Below, in pieces: positions 1 through 8,594 of a stretch of DNA of 64,000 nucleotides; the stretch's first letter is position 1, and each line of letters starts with the position of its first letter. Origin of the DNA: Cupriavidus pauculus. Lineage in GTDB: Bacteria; Pseudomonadota; Gammaproteobacteria; Burkholderiales; Burkholderiaceae. Under the pieces are notes generated by a model. That model did not search any database, had not been told where the DNA came from, and saw only the letters and a list, made by a program, of their open reading frames with translations. The position numbers were made by a program, and so were the translations under genes. The DNA is taken from NCBI RefSeq assembly GCF_002858765.1, contig NZ_PJRP01000011.1:177060-241059 (forward strand), in the 5' to 3' direction.

Positions 1-73
1 GTTTCGGCGATCATCTAATACAGTCGTACCCGAATCACCTCGGCTGATCCCAGTGAAGGAGAGTTAAACAGGC

Positions 74-839
74 GTGGCAAGAACATCCTCTTGTCTTGAC
101 GGCTTCAGAGGTATCCGGATATCGATCGGGCGACAGGCGGCTGGCTGGACGTCACTGTTCACTTTGTCAAGATAGTTGAGCGGTGGCGCTATCAGATCGA
201 CTATGTGTCCCACGAAATAGCGTACCCGCCAGTAGCGACTAACCGCCTGCCGGCAGGTCTGTGCAAGCTCGATGTGCTGGACAGATCGACCGGCAGCGTG
301 CGTTCCAACATGAGATCGATGCTGTTCAACAATGCTGTCCTCATGGAGGGGGGGCGGTGTTGGAGATTCCCGTCGCCCGTGTGCGACAGGTCTTCGAGAC
401 CAATTTGTTGCGGCACTAGAGGTGGCGCAGGGCTTTGCCGCGCAGATGATCTGGCGTGGTCTGTCGCAGGGTTGATCAAAGTGCCGCGGGTGGGCGCATA
501 CGCGGCGTCCAAGCATGCGGTCGAGGCACCATGAGCATCGATGCGCGAGGAGCCGAAACCGTATGGAGTTCAGGTCGCGACGGTGAATCCCGGAGCCTAT
601 CAAACGGGTTTCAAAGATACTGGCATGGAAAGTATGGATCAGTGGTGGGAAGATGACCGCAGGCGATGAGGCCACGAACAAGGCGCTCGCTGATCAATCA
701 GCATGACCCGCAGGAAATGATTAATGCCATGATTGCAGTCATCGCCGCCGAATCACATCGCTACCGCACAGTAAAACCTGAGTCTGCCGCAGAAATGGTG
801 CGCCGTGAGCAGACGGACGAATGGGACTTGATCGTCTAG
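74..839 (+). pseudogene. Decayed short-chain dehydrogenase/reductase
   Basis: Remnant of an SDR oxidoreductase spread over several frames. Recognisable pieces are LFNNA near 325, EIPVARVRQVFETNL near 365-410 in another frame, VAGLIKVPRVGAYAASKHAVEA (the Tyr-x3-Lys active-site region) at about 465-530, then PYGVQVATVNPGAYQTGF near 560-612, and a C-terminal piece ending EQTDEWDLIV with a stop at 837-839. At least three frame changes separate these pieces, and the N-terminal nucleotide-binding glycine motif is nearly unrecognisable. No intact reading frame remains, so it cannot make an enzyme. The neighbouring LuxR-type regulator is intact and may once have controlled this gene; that is inference. 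Confidence 0.75.
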
Positions 840-869
840 TGAGTCCCACTAACCACCAGCGCGAGCCAG

Positions 870-3719
870 ATGCCCCGATCCTCACTAGCTGTTGCAGCGC
901 AGCAGCCACAATGGCCACCAGCCTTGATCCATACCAAGCTGGCCCCGCCGCGCACGCGCCACTACATCAAACGTCAGCGTGCCATTGCCCTGCTGCGCTC
1001 TGGTCTGGAGCGAAAGCTGACAGCGCTGACCGCACCTGCCGGCTTCGGCAAGACATCGCTGCTGAGTGAGTGGAAGGCAGTCCTGGCAGAGGAAGGATGG
1101 GCTGTTGGCTGGCTGAGCATCGACCGTGATGACGACGATCTGTTCCAGTTCGGCGCCTACTTGCTCGCCGCGGCCAGGGATGCCTTCAATGAAGTCTCCA
1201 GTGAAACCGGGGGTGACGCTTTAGCGGAGGTCGGTAGTTCTGTTGTGTGCCGCTTGGAGCCGGATCCGCTGGCGCCGGCCGACGCGATGTTTGCCGATCT
1301 GCTCAATGCGGTCGCGGCTCAGCCCCGCCGGATGGTACTGGTGCTGGATGATTTCGACCGGCTGGTGTCGCCAACCATTCACGAAGCCGTGTTTCGATTG
1401 CTGCGCTATGCTCCGGAGAACCTGCACCTCCTTATTGCCGGGCGTGGCGAACCGGCCTTTCCTCTCAGCTATTTCGAGGCACGGGGCCAGCTGCTGAAGC
1501 TGGACGCGGAAGCCCTGCGCTTCGACAGTGCGGAGACTCGGGCTTTTCTATCGGCTGTAGCAGGCCGTGTACCAAGCCCCGCCCAGACAGAGGTGCTGTT
1601 GCAGGCGACGGAAGGCTGGGTGGCGGGGTTGCAGCTGGCCTCTTTTGCATGGAGTGCGGACGATTCGAGCGGCGTCCCGGCCGACCGCTTGCCTTTCGCC
1701 CGGCGCAGCATCGAGGCATATCTCAACGAGAACGTGTTTGTTCATATCCCGGAGCCGCTACAGGCTTTCTTGCTACAGACCTCGGTGTTGGAGCGGATGT
1801 CAGTGCCCTTGTGTAATGCGGTAGTCGGCACCGATACCGCGCATGCCAGCCTGGACTGGTTGGTCGCACGGAATATGTTCGTCAGGCTGCTGGATGCCGA
1901 AGGCCACTGGTACCGCTTTCATGCATTGTTTGCCGGCTACCTGAGAAAACGGCTGGTCCGCGAGCAACCGCACCTGGTAGCCGAACTGCATCGCCGGGCC
2001 AGTGAATGGTTTGCGTCGCAATCGCTCTGGGCGGAAGCGGTCAAGCATGCCTTGGCGGCCGGCGATGTCGACCGCGCGGCTGGCTGGGTAGAGGAATGTG
2101 CGATGCATCTGGTTGAGGCCAGTGACGTTCGCATCGTCCTGAGCTGGGTCGCCAAGCTACCCCCAGAGGCGGTGCGCGGCCGGCTGCGCCTACGTTTGGC
2201 GCACGCCTGGGCGCTTGCGTTGACAATGGAGACCGTTGCGGCAAAGGCTGCGTTGCAGGCGGTGGAGGATGACATCGAGTGCGGGCGGCTTCCTGTGACC
2301 GAAGTGGTGCGGGTCGAACTAGAAGCGGTCAAGGCGCTGATCGCTGGTCTGTCGGATGAGAGTCAACGTTCGTTAGAAATGGGGCGCAATGTTCTGGAAC
2401 TTGGTCCTGCAGCAGGTTCGTGGGCAGAGGGTATTGGCCTGACAACGTTGATCTTCGGGCTCAGCTATGCATCCGGGTTCGATAGTGTCGAACGCTTGCG
2501 CCATAAGCTGACCTTTGGCATCGCGGCGGAAGCGCCAATCTATGCGCTGGTGTATCGGCAGAGCATGATTGGGCTCAGCCTGTTTGTGGAAGGTAGGTTA
2601 GGCGAGGCTGTCGAGACGCTCGAAGATGTGCTGCGCGAGTCCAACGCTCGTGCCGGCAGGCAGTCCGCCGCTTCTGTACTCCCGGTTGGCTACCTAGCAG
2701 CCATCCACTACGAATGGAATGATCTGGCCCGTGTCGCAGAATTGCTGGAAGGGCGGCTTGAGATTGCCCTGCAATCATGCTCGCTGGGTCCCCTGGTCGG
2801 CTTCTGCGTGACACTTGCGCGGCTGCAGTTGCTTGCCGGCAAGCAGGACGAGGCCTACCGAATGCTGGAAGACGCGGAAGCCGTTGCCAGGAGCCGGCAA
2901 TGGATACGCATGCAGGTCGCGTGTAAGGCCGAAGCGATTCGGATCAGCATCCGGTCTGGCGACATGGGTCGTGCCGCGCGGATTGGTCACGAACTGGAAA
3001 CCCTGATGGGGCCAAAGCCGCCGACCTTGCAGGGCAGCTACCTCGAGACTTGGCAGCGTTTTCAGGTAGCGCATTGTCGCCTGCTTGTGGCTTGTGGCCG
3101 CCCCGACGACGCTGCGCATATCCTGCAAGGCGTGCAGGCGGAGCTGCGCGCAACGGGCATGCAGTACTTGACCGCGCAGATTTCGGTGGTGCTGGCCGTC
3201 GCACTTCATAGCGCCGGGCACGGTGCGGAGGCTTTACAGGCGATGGCGGCTGCAGTCGCATATGGCCAGAGGAACGGCCTGCATCGTGTGTTTCTTGACG
3301 CCGGACCGGTGGCGCGTGAGATCCTTAACGGCCTGCGTCAGCAGGCGAGCCCCCTGGAAGATGTGGAGCCTTGGTATGTGAATGGGCTCTGCGCCGGCTT
3401 TGATGCGAAAGCCAGTGCACCTGACGTTGTGTCCAACGCAGTCTCCCAGTATCAGCCAGAGCCGATGACCGGCAGCCGGTTAAGTGCCCGGGAAGTGGAG
3501 ATTCTGGACTACGTAGCGAGAGGGCTTTCTAACAAGGAGATCGCCCGAGCTATTCGCGTCGCACCAGAAACGGTGAAATGGCACCTGAAAAATATCTTTG
3601 AGAAGCTGAAGGTGAACTCCCGTATTCAGGCCGTCCGCAGTGGCTTGGGCCGCGATCTCCCTCTGGTCTCGGAACGAGGTGCGTCGCGGAACGACTCGGG
3701 GCGCGAGGGTTCGAGGTGA
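870..3719 (+). CDS. MalT-type LuxR-family transcriptional regulator
   Basis: A 949-residue signal-transduction ATPase with numerous domains (STAND), of the MalT/LAL regulator type. Residues 54-62 hold the P-loop (TAPAGFGKT, Lys61), and a hydrophobic strand ending LVLDDFDRL near 155-165 is the Walker B. The middle is a long helical, TPR-like region that senses the inducer in this family. Residues about 868-925 are a LuxR helix-turn-helix (SAREVEILDYVARGLSNKEI...VKWHLKNIFEKL). Length fits the family (850-950 aa). The start at 870 has only a weak ribosome-binding site, so the first residues are uncertain. Its target is not evident: the gene before it is dead and the one after is on the other strand. 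Confidence 0.9.
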   Translation: MPRSSLAVAAQQPQWPPALIHTKLAPPRTRHYIKRQRAIALLRSGLERKLTALTAPAGFGKTSLLSEWKAVLAEEGWAVGWLSIDRDDDDLFQFGAYLLAAARDAFNEVSSETGGDALAEVGSSVVCRLEPDPLAPADAMFADLLNAVAAQPRRMVLVLDDFDRLVSPTIHEAVFRLLRYAPENLHLLIAGRGEPAFPLSYFEARGQLLKLDAEALRFDSAETRAFLSAVAGRVPSPAQTEVLLQATEGWVAGLQLASFAWSADDSSGVPADRLPFARRSIEAYLNENVFVHIPEPLQAFLLQTSVLERMSVPLCNAVVGTDTAHASLDWLVARNMFVRLLDAEGHWYRFHALFAGYLRKRLVREQPHLVAELHRRASEWFASQSLWAEAVKHALAAGDVDRAAGWVEECAMHLVEASDVRIVLSWVAKLPPEAVRGRLRLRLAHAWALALTMETVAAKAALQAVEDDIECGRLPVTEVVRVELEAVKALIAGLSDESQRSLEMGRNVLELGPAAGSWAEGIGLTTLIFGLSYASGFDSVERLRHKLTFGIAAEAPIYALVYRQSMIGLSLFVEGRLGEAVETLEDVLRESNARAGRQSAASVLPVGYLAAIHYEWNDLARVAELLEGRLEIALQSCSLGPLVGFCVTLARLQLLAGKQDEAYRMLEDAEAVARSRQWIRMQVACKAEAIRISIRSGDMGRAARIGHELETLMGPKPPTLQGSYLETWQRFQVAHCRLLVACGRPDDAAHILQGVQAELRATGMQYLTAQISVVLAVALHSAGHGAEALQAMAAAVAYGQRNGLHRVFLDAGPVAREILNGLRQQASPLEDVEPWYVNGLCAGFDAKASAPDVVSNAVSQYQPEPMTGSRLSAREVEILDYVARGLSNKEIARAIRVAPETVKWHLKNIFEKLKVNSRIQAVRSGLGRDLPLVSERGASRNDSGREGSR

Positions 3720-4008
3720 ACTGATTCAGCTTCTCGCATGTCCTTTTTGGCCATATCTGTGTTTGTTGTCTGCCGTATTCGGCAGCAACACCTCGGCCTG
3801 GTCGTCGCAACGCACGGGTTTGGTGAAGCGCTGATTCTGCTTTCGCCTATGGCGGCCCTTGCCACTGTGTTCTTCCATCTACCTCATCGTGGCAAGAGCA
3901 TGCGTTTGGGCTAGTGGGACGCAGCCTCGGCGCACGCCCACGAAGATGTCACCAGCCGAGGGCGGATGGTGTCGTCCACGTCCGCCGCTGGCGGCCCTGG
4001 TGTTGCCG
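3720..4008. other. Short non-coding stretch with a possible gene tail
   Basis: No convincing complete gene. A 58-codon frame at 3738-3914 (plus) reads like the hydrophobic C-terminal end of a membrane transporter (THGFGEALILLSPMAALATVFF...), so it may be the remnant of a permease. No start signal or other supporting domain is present. Confidence 0.3.
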
Positions 4009-5028
4009 CTACCGGCCCATCGTCAGGACGATCTTGCCGATGTGGGTGCCAGAGTCCATCAGTTCATGCGCGGCGCGCGCCTGCTCCAGCGGATACGTTC
4101 GGTAAATGACCGGCTTGACCGCCCCGGACGCCATCAGCGGCCACACCTGGGCCTCGAGTTCGCGGATGATTTCGGCCTTTTCCTGAGGCGTGCGCGAGCG
4201 CAGGGTCGAGCCAATATGAGTGAGTCGCTTGGTCAACATGGGGAAGAGGTCGACTTCCTTCGCCACACCCTTTATTACGCCAATCTGCACAATACGCCCG
4301 TTGATGGCCGCGGCCGCGTAATTCTTGGGGACATAATCACCGGCGATGATATCGACCACAATGTCAACGCCCTTGGCGTCGGTGACGCGCATGACAGCGC
4401 CAACAAAATCCTCTTCGAGATAATTGACGGCGTAATCAGCGCCAAGGGCGAGGCTGGCGTCGCGTTGCGCGTCCGTGGCGACGGTGGTGATGATCTTCGC
4501 CGCGCCGAAGGCCTTGCTGAGCATGGTGGCAGTGGTACCGATGCCGGAAGCGCCGCCATGGATCAGCACCGAGTCTCCCCGCTTGAACTGCCCCCGTTGG
4601 AACAGGTTCAGCCATACCGTCATAAACGTTTCCGGCATGGCAGCGGCCTCCACCAGACGCAAGCCCTTAGGCAGGTGCAGTGTGTTGTGTTCGTTGGCGA
4701 CGCCATACTCAGCGTAGCCACCGCCAGGGATCAATGCGCAAACGAGGTCACCTACCTGGAACCTAGTGACGCCAGCGCCGATGGCCGCAACCTCTCCAGC
4801 GACTTCGAGTCCCGGAATGTCCGAGGCGCCAGGAGGCGGGTCGTACAGCCCCTTGCGCTGAAACACATCGGGACCATTGATACCAGCCGCCTGGTGGCGG
4901 ATCAGCAATTCTCCCGGGCCGGGCACGGGCACAGGTCGCCGTGTTGGCACCAGCACTTCCGGGCCGCCAGGATGCGTGATCTCGATGGCCGTCATCATCT
5001 CGGGGATATTGTTCAAAGGCGAATGCAT
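4009..5028 (-). CDS. NAD(P)H:quinone oxidoreductase, zinc-free MDR family
   Basis: A 339-residue medium-chain dehydrogenase/reductase of the PIG3/quinone oxidoreductase type. It has the N-terminal GroES-like domain (HQAAGINGPDVFQRKG, then DIPGLEVAGEV) and a Rossmann domain with the NADPH motif HGGASGIGTTA near residue 150. The zinc-ligand cysteines of alcohol dehydrogenases are absent, as expected for the family. It would reduce quinones or enones with NADPH in the cytoplasm. The start at 5028 has AGGA about nine bases upstream; a second Met pair ten residues in is possible. It is divergent from a LysR gene across 160 bp containing a palindrome, a layout usual for a LysR-controlled target. 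Confidence 0.9.
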   Translation of the reverse strand: MHSPLNNIPEMMTAIEITHPGGPEVLVPTRRPVPVPGPGELLIRHQAAGINGPDVFQRKGLYDPPPGASDIPGLEVAGEVAAIGAGVTRFQVGDLVCALIPGGGYAEYGVANEHNTLHLPKGLRLVEAAAMPETFMTVWLNLFQRGQFKRGDSVLIHGGASGIGTTATMLSKAFGAAKIITTVATDAQRDASLALGADYAVNYLEEDFVGAVMRVTDAKGVDIVVDIIAGDYVPKNYAAAAINGRIVQIGVIKGVAKEVDLFPMLTKRLTHIGSTLRSRTPQEKAEIIRELEAQVWPLMASGAVKPVIYRTYPLEQARAAHELMDSGTHIGKIVLTMGR

Positions 5029-5133
5029 GGATTGTCCTGATTAACTCGTGAAACGCGTCGAGGCCTCCATCACGGTTGGGCCGCGCGGTTGGAAGTGAGT
5101 ATAGGTAGCAGCGGTTTGATTCGGTGATGCAGG

Positions 5134-5155
5134 TTTTCATGGCTGCCATGCAAAA
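5134..5155. promoter_or_regulatory. Palindromic operator candidate (LysR/quinone reductase interval)
   Basis: TTTTCATGGC-T-GCCATGCAAAA is a near-perfect dyad (one extra C in the right arm) in the divergent interval, about 35 bp before the LysR start. Its core ATGGCTGCCAT is a perfect palindrome. LysR-type regulators usually bind such dyads; binding here is inferred. Confidence 0.5.
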
Positions 5156-5189
5156 TCGCATCGAGTGATCTGGGGTATGGGAAGGCAAT

Positions 5190-6061
5190 ATGAACTGGGA
5201 CGATGCCCGGGTGTTTCTCGCGCTTTATCGGGATGGCACGTTGCGCGCCGCGGCGCGGTCGTTGAGTGTGGACCAAGCGACTGTCGGCCGGCGCCTTGCG
5301 GCGCTGGAGGGCGAGGTTGGGGCAATCCTATTTCTACGTACGTCCAGCGGCTATGTGCTGACCGCAGCGGGCGAAAGCGTGCTCGACGCCGCGCAACGTA
5401 TGGAGCAGTCGGCCAATGACTTTCAGCGCTTGACGCAAGGCGTCGATGATCGTCTTGCCGGCGAGGTGAGGATTACCACGACCGATTCGCTGGCGATGGA
5501 CTTCCTGATGCCGGCCCTTGATGGCTTGCACGCCAAGTATCCGAGCGTGGTCGTGCACATTCACACATCGAACCAGATGTTGAACCTGGTGCGGCGCGAA
5601 GCAGATATCGCAATCCGCACCGCCCGGCCCGAGAATCCGGACCTCATTGCACGGCGCCTCGCTCAATGGCCCATGGGTCTGTACGCCTCGAACAGCTATC
5701 TACAGGCACACGGAATGCCCGAGGTCGGAGGCGCGTTTGCTGGCCATGACTTGGTCGTGTATCAACCGTACATGCTGGCATCCATGGAACCAACGCTGGC
5801 AGGGGAATCGATCGCGGGCGGCAGCGTCGTGGCCGCAGTCAATTCCAGCCTAATGCTACGCACGGCCATCAAGACTGGATTGGGTATCGGCGAGATTCCG
5901 GTCTATATGGGCGAGGTGGACGGACTGGTCCGTTATGGCCGGAGCGCAGTCGTGAGGCGCCCTACGAGGTATGGCTTGTGACTCATCAGGACCTGCGGCG
6001 CAGCGCCCGCATACGCGCCACGATCGACGAGATCGCGCTGAGCTTTGAGCGTCGGCGCTAG
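5190..6061 (+). pseudogene. LysR-family transcriptional regulator, frameshifted near its end
   Basis: It starts MNWDDARVFLALYRDGTLRA, the classic LysR helix-turn-helix N-terminus, followed by the substrate-binding domain. The start follows a GGGAAGG Shine-Dalgarno. The frame breaks at about 5931-5936: read directly, the protein stops at 5981 (263 aa). Moving one base back gives WPERSREAPYEVWLVTHQDL and continues to a stop at 6059-6061, restoring the expected ~290 residues and the conserved tail (RRSARIRATIDEI). A single-base deletion explains this. Only the last 30 residues are affected, so a truncated protein could keep DNA binding. A sequencing error cannot be excluded. Confidence 0.8.
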
Positions 6062-6103
6062 GGAACGGCGGGCAATTGAGCACCACCCCTTTGGGGAGGG
6101 GCA

Positions 6104-6131
6104 TTGACTAGGATTGCCCAAGCAGGATGAT
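6104..6131 (+). promoter_or_regulatory. Possible sigma-70 promoter for the SnoaL-like gene
   Basis: TTGACT (6104-6109) and GATGAT (6126-6131) are spaced 16 bp apart, about 70 bp before the start at 6199. The -35 is good and the -10 is weak. Confidence 0.3.
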
Positions 6132-6198
6132 AGGTAGGGACGGACTGTCGCATGCAAGGGCCCCGCGTCGTCCGTGAGCAACCTTTGGGAGACCCACG

Positions 6199-6615
6199 AT
6201 GAGCCAGATCGAAACCGTTGCGACGTTCTTCGCGCGCTACCGTGCACATGACATAGGCGGCATGCTTTCACTGTTCGCGCCAGGCGCGCAGATTGACTAT
6301 GTTCCAATCCTGCTGTCGGGGCCGGTCGACGAAACAGGAAGAAGTATCTGGCGCACGCTGATTGACGGGTTCCCTGACCTAAGCAATCAGGTCACCGCGA
6401 TCTATTCCGACGGCGACCGGCGTACCGTGGTTGCTGAAGTCATCATGTCGGGAACGCAGGCGCGGGATGTGCTGGGGATCGCGAACCGTGCACAGTCGTT
6501 CTCGCTGCCACACGTCTTCATCGTGCGTGTGGACAGCCAGGCCAGGATCGAATTCATGCGCGCCTACTGGGACAACGCGACGCTCTATGCCGCGTTGTCC
6601 CATGCCGAGTCCTAG
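6199..6615 (+). CDS. SnoaL/NTF2-like polyketide-cyclase-type protein
   Basis: A 138-residue single-domain protein with the SnoaL/NTF2 cone-fold pattern: a helix starting ETVATFFARYRAHD, then DYVPILLSGP, then an alternating beta sheet ending RIEFMRAYWDNATLYAAL. Family members are cyclases, isomerases or ligand-binding proteins, so the function cannot be read from sequence. GGGAG lies eight bases before the ATG. It is transcribed alone, away from the ActP-like cluster that follows on the other strand. Confidence 0.75.
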   Translation: MSQIETVATFFARYRAHDIGGMLSLFAPGAQIDYVPILLSGPVDETGRSIWRTLIDGFPDLSNQVTAIYSDGDRRTVVAEVIMSGTQARDVLGIANRAQSFSLPHVFIVRVDSQARIEFMRAYWDNATLYAALSHAES

Positions 6616-6644
6616 CCTGGTCTGCGAGGCAGTGCGCCTGGGTG

Positions 6645-8216
6645 TCAGTGCTTGGCCGCTGCCGCGGCCCCATGGCCGGTCTGCGCGCGCACCAGTTGCG
6701 TGTCGAATGCCTGCCGCTCGGCATTCGCCCGCGGGCTATTGTCGAAGCGCGAACACAAGTAGGTGACCAGGAACGCTAGCGGGACCGTAAACAGCGCTGG
6801 ATGATCGTAGGGAAAGATGGCAGTGGGGTGGCCCAACACGTTTTTCCAGACGGCCGGGGAGAGGACTACGAGCGCGACCGATGACAACAGGCCGGCCGCG
6901 ATGCCCCAGACGGCACCACGGCTGGTCAGGCCCCGCCAGTACATCGAAAGTACCAGCACTGGGAAATTTGCTGAGGCAGCCACATTAAATGCAAGCGCGA
7001 CCAGGAACGCGAGGTTCTGCCCTCGAAAGGCAATCCCCAACAGCACCGCGATGACGCCAATGACCAATGTGGCCCTCTTGGTGACGGCGATCTCCGCCGC
7101 TTCGGTGGCGGTGCCGCGGCACAAGACGCTGGCGTAGACGTCGTGTGAGATCGCGGAGGCGCCAGCCAACGTCAGGCCCGACACGACGGCGAGAATCGTG
7201 GCAAATGCGACCGCCGCCAGGAACCCGAGAAACATGTTGCCTCCGGTTGCGCTGGCGAGATGCATCGCGACCATGTTGCTACCGCCGAGCAGCTTTCCCC
7301 CGACCTGACCTCCTTCAAAGAACTGGGGGTCGGTACCGACAATCACGATGGCCGCGAGCCCGATGGCGAACATGGCGAGGAACATGTAGCCAATGCACGT
7401 GCTGGCCACCAGCACGCTCTTGCGTGCCTCGCACGCATTCGGCACCGTGAAGAAGCGCATCAGGATGTGCGGAAGGCCCGAGAGGCCGAGCACCGTCGCC
7501 ATGCAAAGGGAAAGCGCAGAGATTGGATCGGCGAAAAGCGTGCCGGGGGCGAGCAGGGCCGGGCCGCTGCGGTGTACGGCGACCGCGCGGGCGGCCAGGT
7601 TTTCGAAGCTGAAACTGAAGTGTGCCAGAGACAGCAACATCAGCAGAGAGCCGCCGAACATCAGTAACACAGCCTTGACAATCTGGACCCACGTCGTCGC
7701 GACCATGCCGCCCACGGTCACATAGATCATCATCAGCGCACCCACGCCGACCACGGCATAAACATAATCGATGCCGAACAACAATTGCACCAATTCGCCC
7801 GCGCCTACCATCTGCACGATCAGGTAGAGCAGCACGACCACTAAGCTGCTGCCCGCGGCGACGCAGCGCGTGCTAACCGGGTCAAGCCGGTCCGAGATGA
7901 TATCCACAAAGGTGAATTTTCCCAAATTGCGCAACCGCTCGGCCATCAGGAATAGCATCACCGGCCAGCCGATGAAAAAGCCGACGATATACAGTAGCCC
8001 GTCGAAGCCACGCGCATAGACCAAGCTGACGACGCCAAGCAGCGTGGCGGCTGACATGTAGTCGCCGGCGACAGCCAGGCCATTCTGTGTGCCGGTGATA
8101 CCGCCGCCGGCGGTAAAGAAATCGTTGGTTGTCCGGGTGCGCGAAGCAGCCCGGTAAGTGATGCCCAGAGTTAGCGCGACGAAGAGCAGGAACATGCTGA
8201 TGGCCTGGAGATTCAT
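6645..8216 (-). CDS. ActP-like cation/organic acid symporter (SSS family)
   Basis: A 523-residue inner-membrane sodium:solute symporter with about thirteen hydrophobic segments. The N-terminal motif RTRTTNDFFTAGGGITGTQNG and the segment GDYMSAATLLG are typical of the acetate permease ActP branch. The start at 8216 overlaps the stop of the DUF485 gene by four bases (ATGA). The open frame continues upstream to 8447, but that extension is a shadow of the DUF485 gene. Substrate is a short carboxylic acid by family; beside an acyl-CoA synthetase and dehydrogenase it probably imports the acid they degrade. Confidence 0.9.
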   Translation of the reverse strand: MNLQAISMFLLFVALTLGITYRAASRTRTTNDFFTAGGGITGTQNGLAVAGDYMSAATLLGVVSLVYARGFDGLLYIVGFFIGWPVMLFLMAERLRNLGKFTFVDIISDRLDPVSTRCVAAGSSLVVVLLYLIVQMVGAGELVQLLFGIDYVYAVVGVGALMMIYVTVGGMVATTWVQIVKAVLLMFGGSLLMLLSLAHFSFSFENLAARAVAVHRSGPALLAPGTLFADPISALSLCMATVLGLSGLPHILMRFFTVPNACEARKSVLVASTCIGYMFLAMFAIGLAAIVIVGTDPQFFEGGQVGGKLLGGSNMVAMHLASATGGNMFLGFLAAVAFATILAVVSGLTLAGASAISHDVYASVLCRGTATEAAEIAVTKRATLVIGVIAVLLGIAFRGQNLAFLVALAFNVAASANFPVLVLSMYWRGLTSRGAVWGIAAGLLSSVALVVLSPAVWKNVLGHPTAIFPYDHPALFTVPLAFLVTYLCSRFDNSPRANAERQAFDTQLVRAQTGHGAAAAAKH

Positions 8217-8527
8217 TGGGCGGCCTCCGACAGGATCTGTTGCACCATCGTCTCCAGCTCGCCATTGGCCTGGCGTACATAGAACCAAGTAGTGGCCCAA
8301 CCCAGCAGCACGATTGCGACGGCAATGACGATGCCGAGGTTGAGCCATGTGCCAGGTTGAAGCGACTGGGCTAGGCGCTGCGGCTGCAGCGCGACAATAA
8401 GCATCAGCGTGAGATAGGGCGCTAGAACCAGGATCAGCAGGGTCCACGAAAGTCGGGCGCGCCGGCGGATCAGCTCACCGAACCTTGGATGGCGCCTGAT
8501 GCGCTCTGTTGTTGTGGAATCTTGCAT
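8213..8527 (-). CDS. DUF485 inner-membrane partner of the symporter
   Basis: A 104-residue protein with two membrane segments (WTLLILVLAPYLTLMLIVAL and IGIV/AVAIVLLGWATTWFYVR) and the charged N-terminus RHPRFGELIRRRARLSW typical of DUF485. This family almost always sits just upstream of ActP-type symporters (the YjcH-ActP arrangement). AGGAGG lies six bases before the ATG, and the gene is translationally coupled to the symporter. Its biochemical role is unknown. Confidence 0.9.
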   Translation of the reverse strand: MQDSTTTERIRRHPRFGELIRRRARLSWTLLILVLAPYLTLMLIVALQPQRLAQSLQPGTWLNLGIVIAVAIVLLGWATTWFYVRQANGELETMVQQILSEAAQ

Positions 8528-8594
8528 GGCTTTGCCTCCTGAAGCTGTATTGGTAGTAAATACGCACGTTCCACGCCTAGCAGCGCTGCCACGG

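Noticed and set aside
3859..5040. 393-codon plus-strand open frame
   Set aside because: Antisense to the quinone oxidoreductase; no domain visible.
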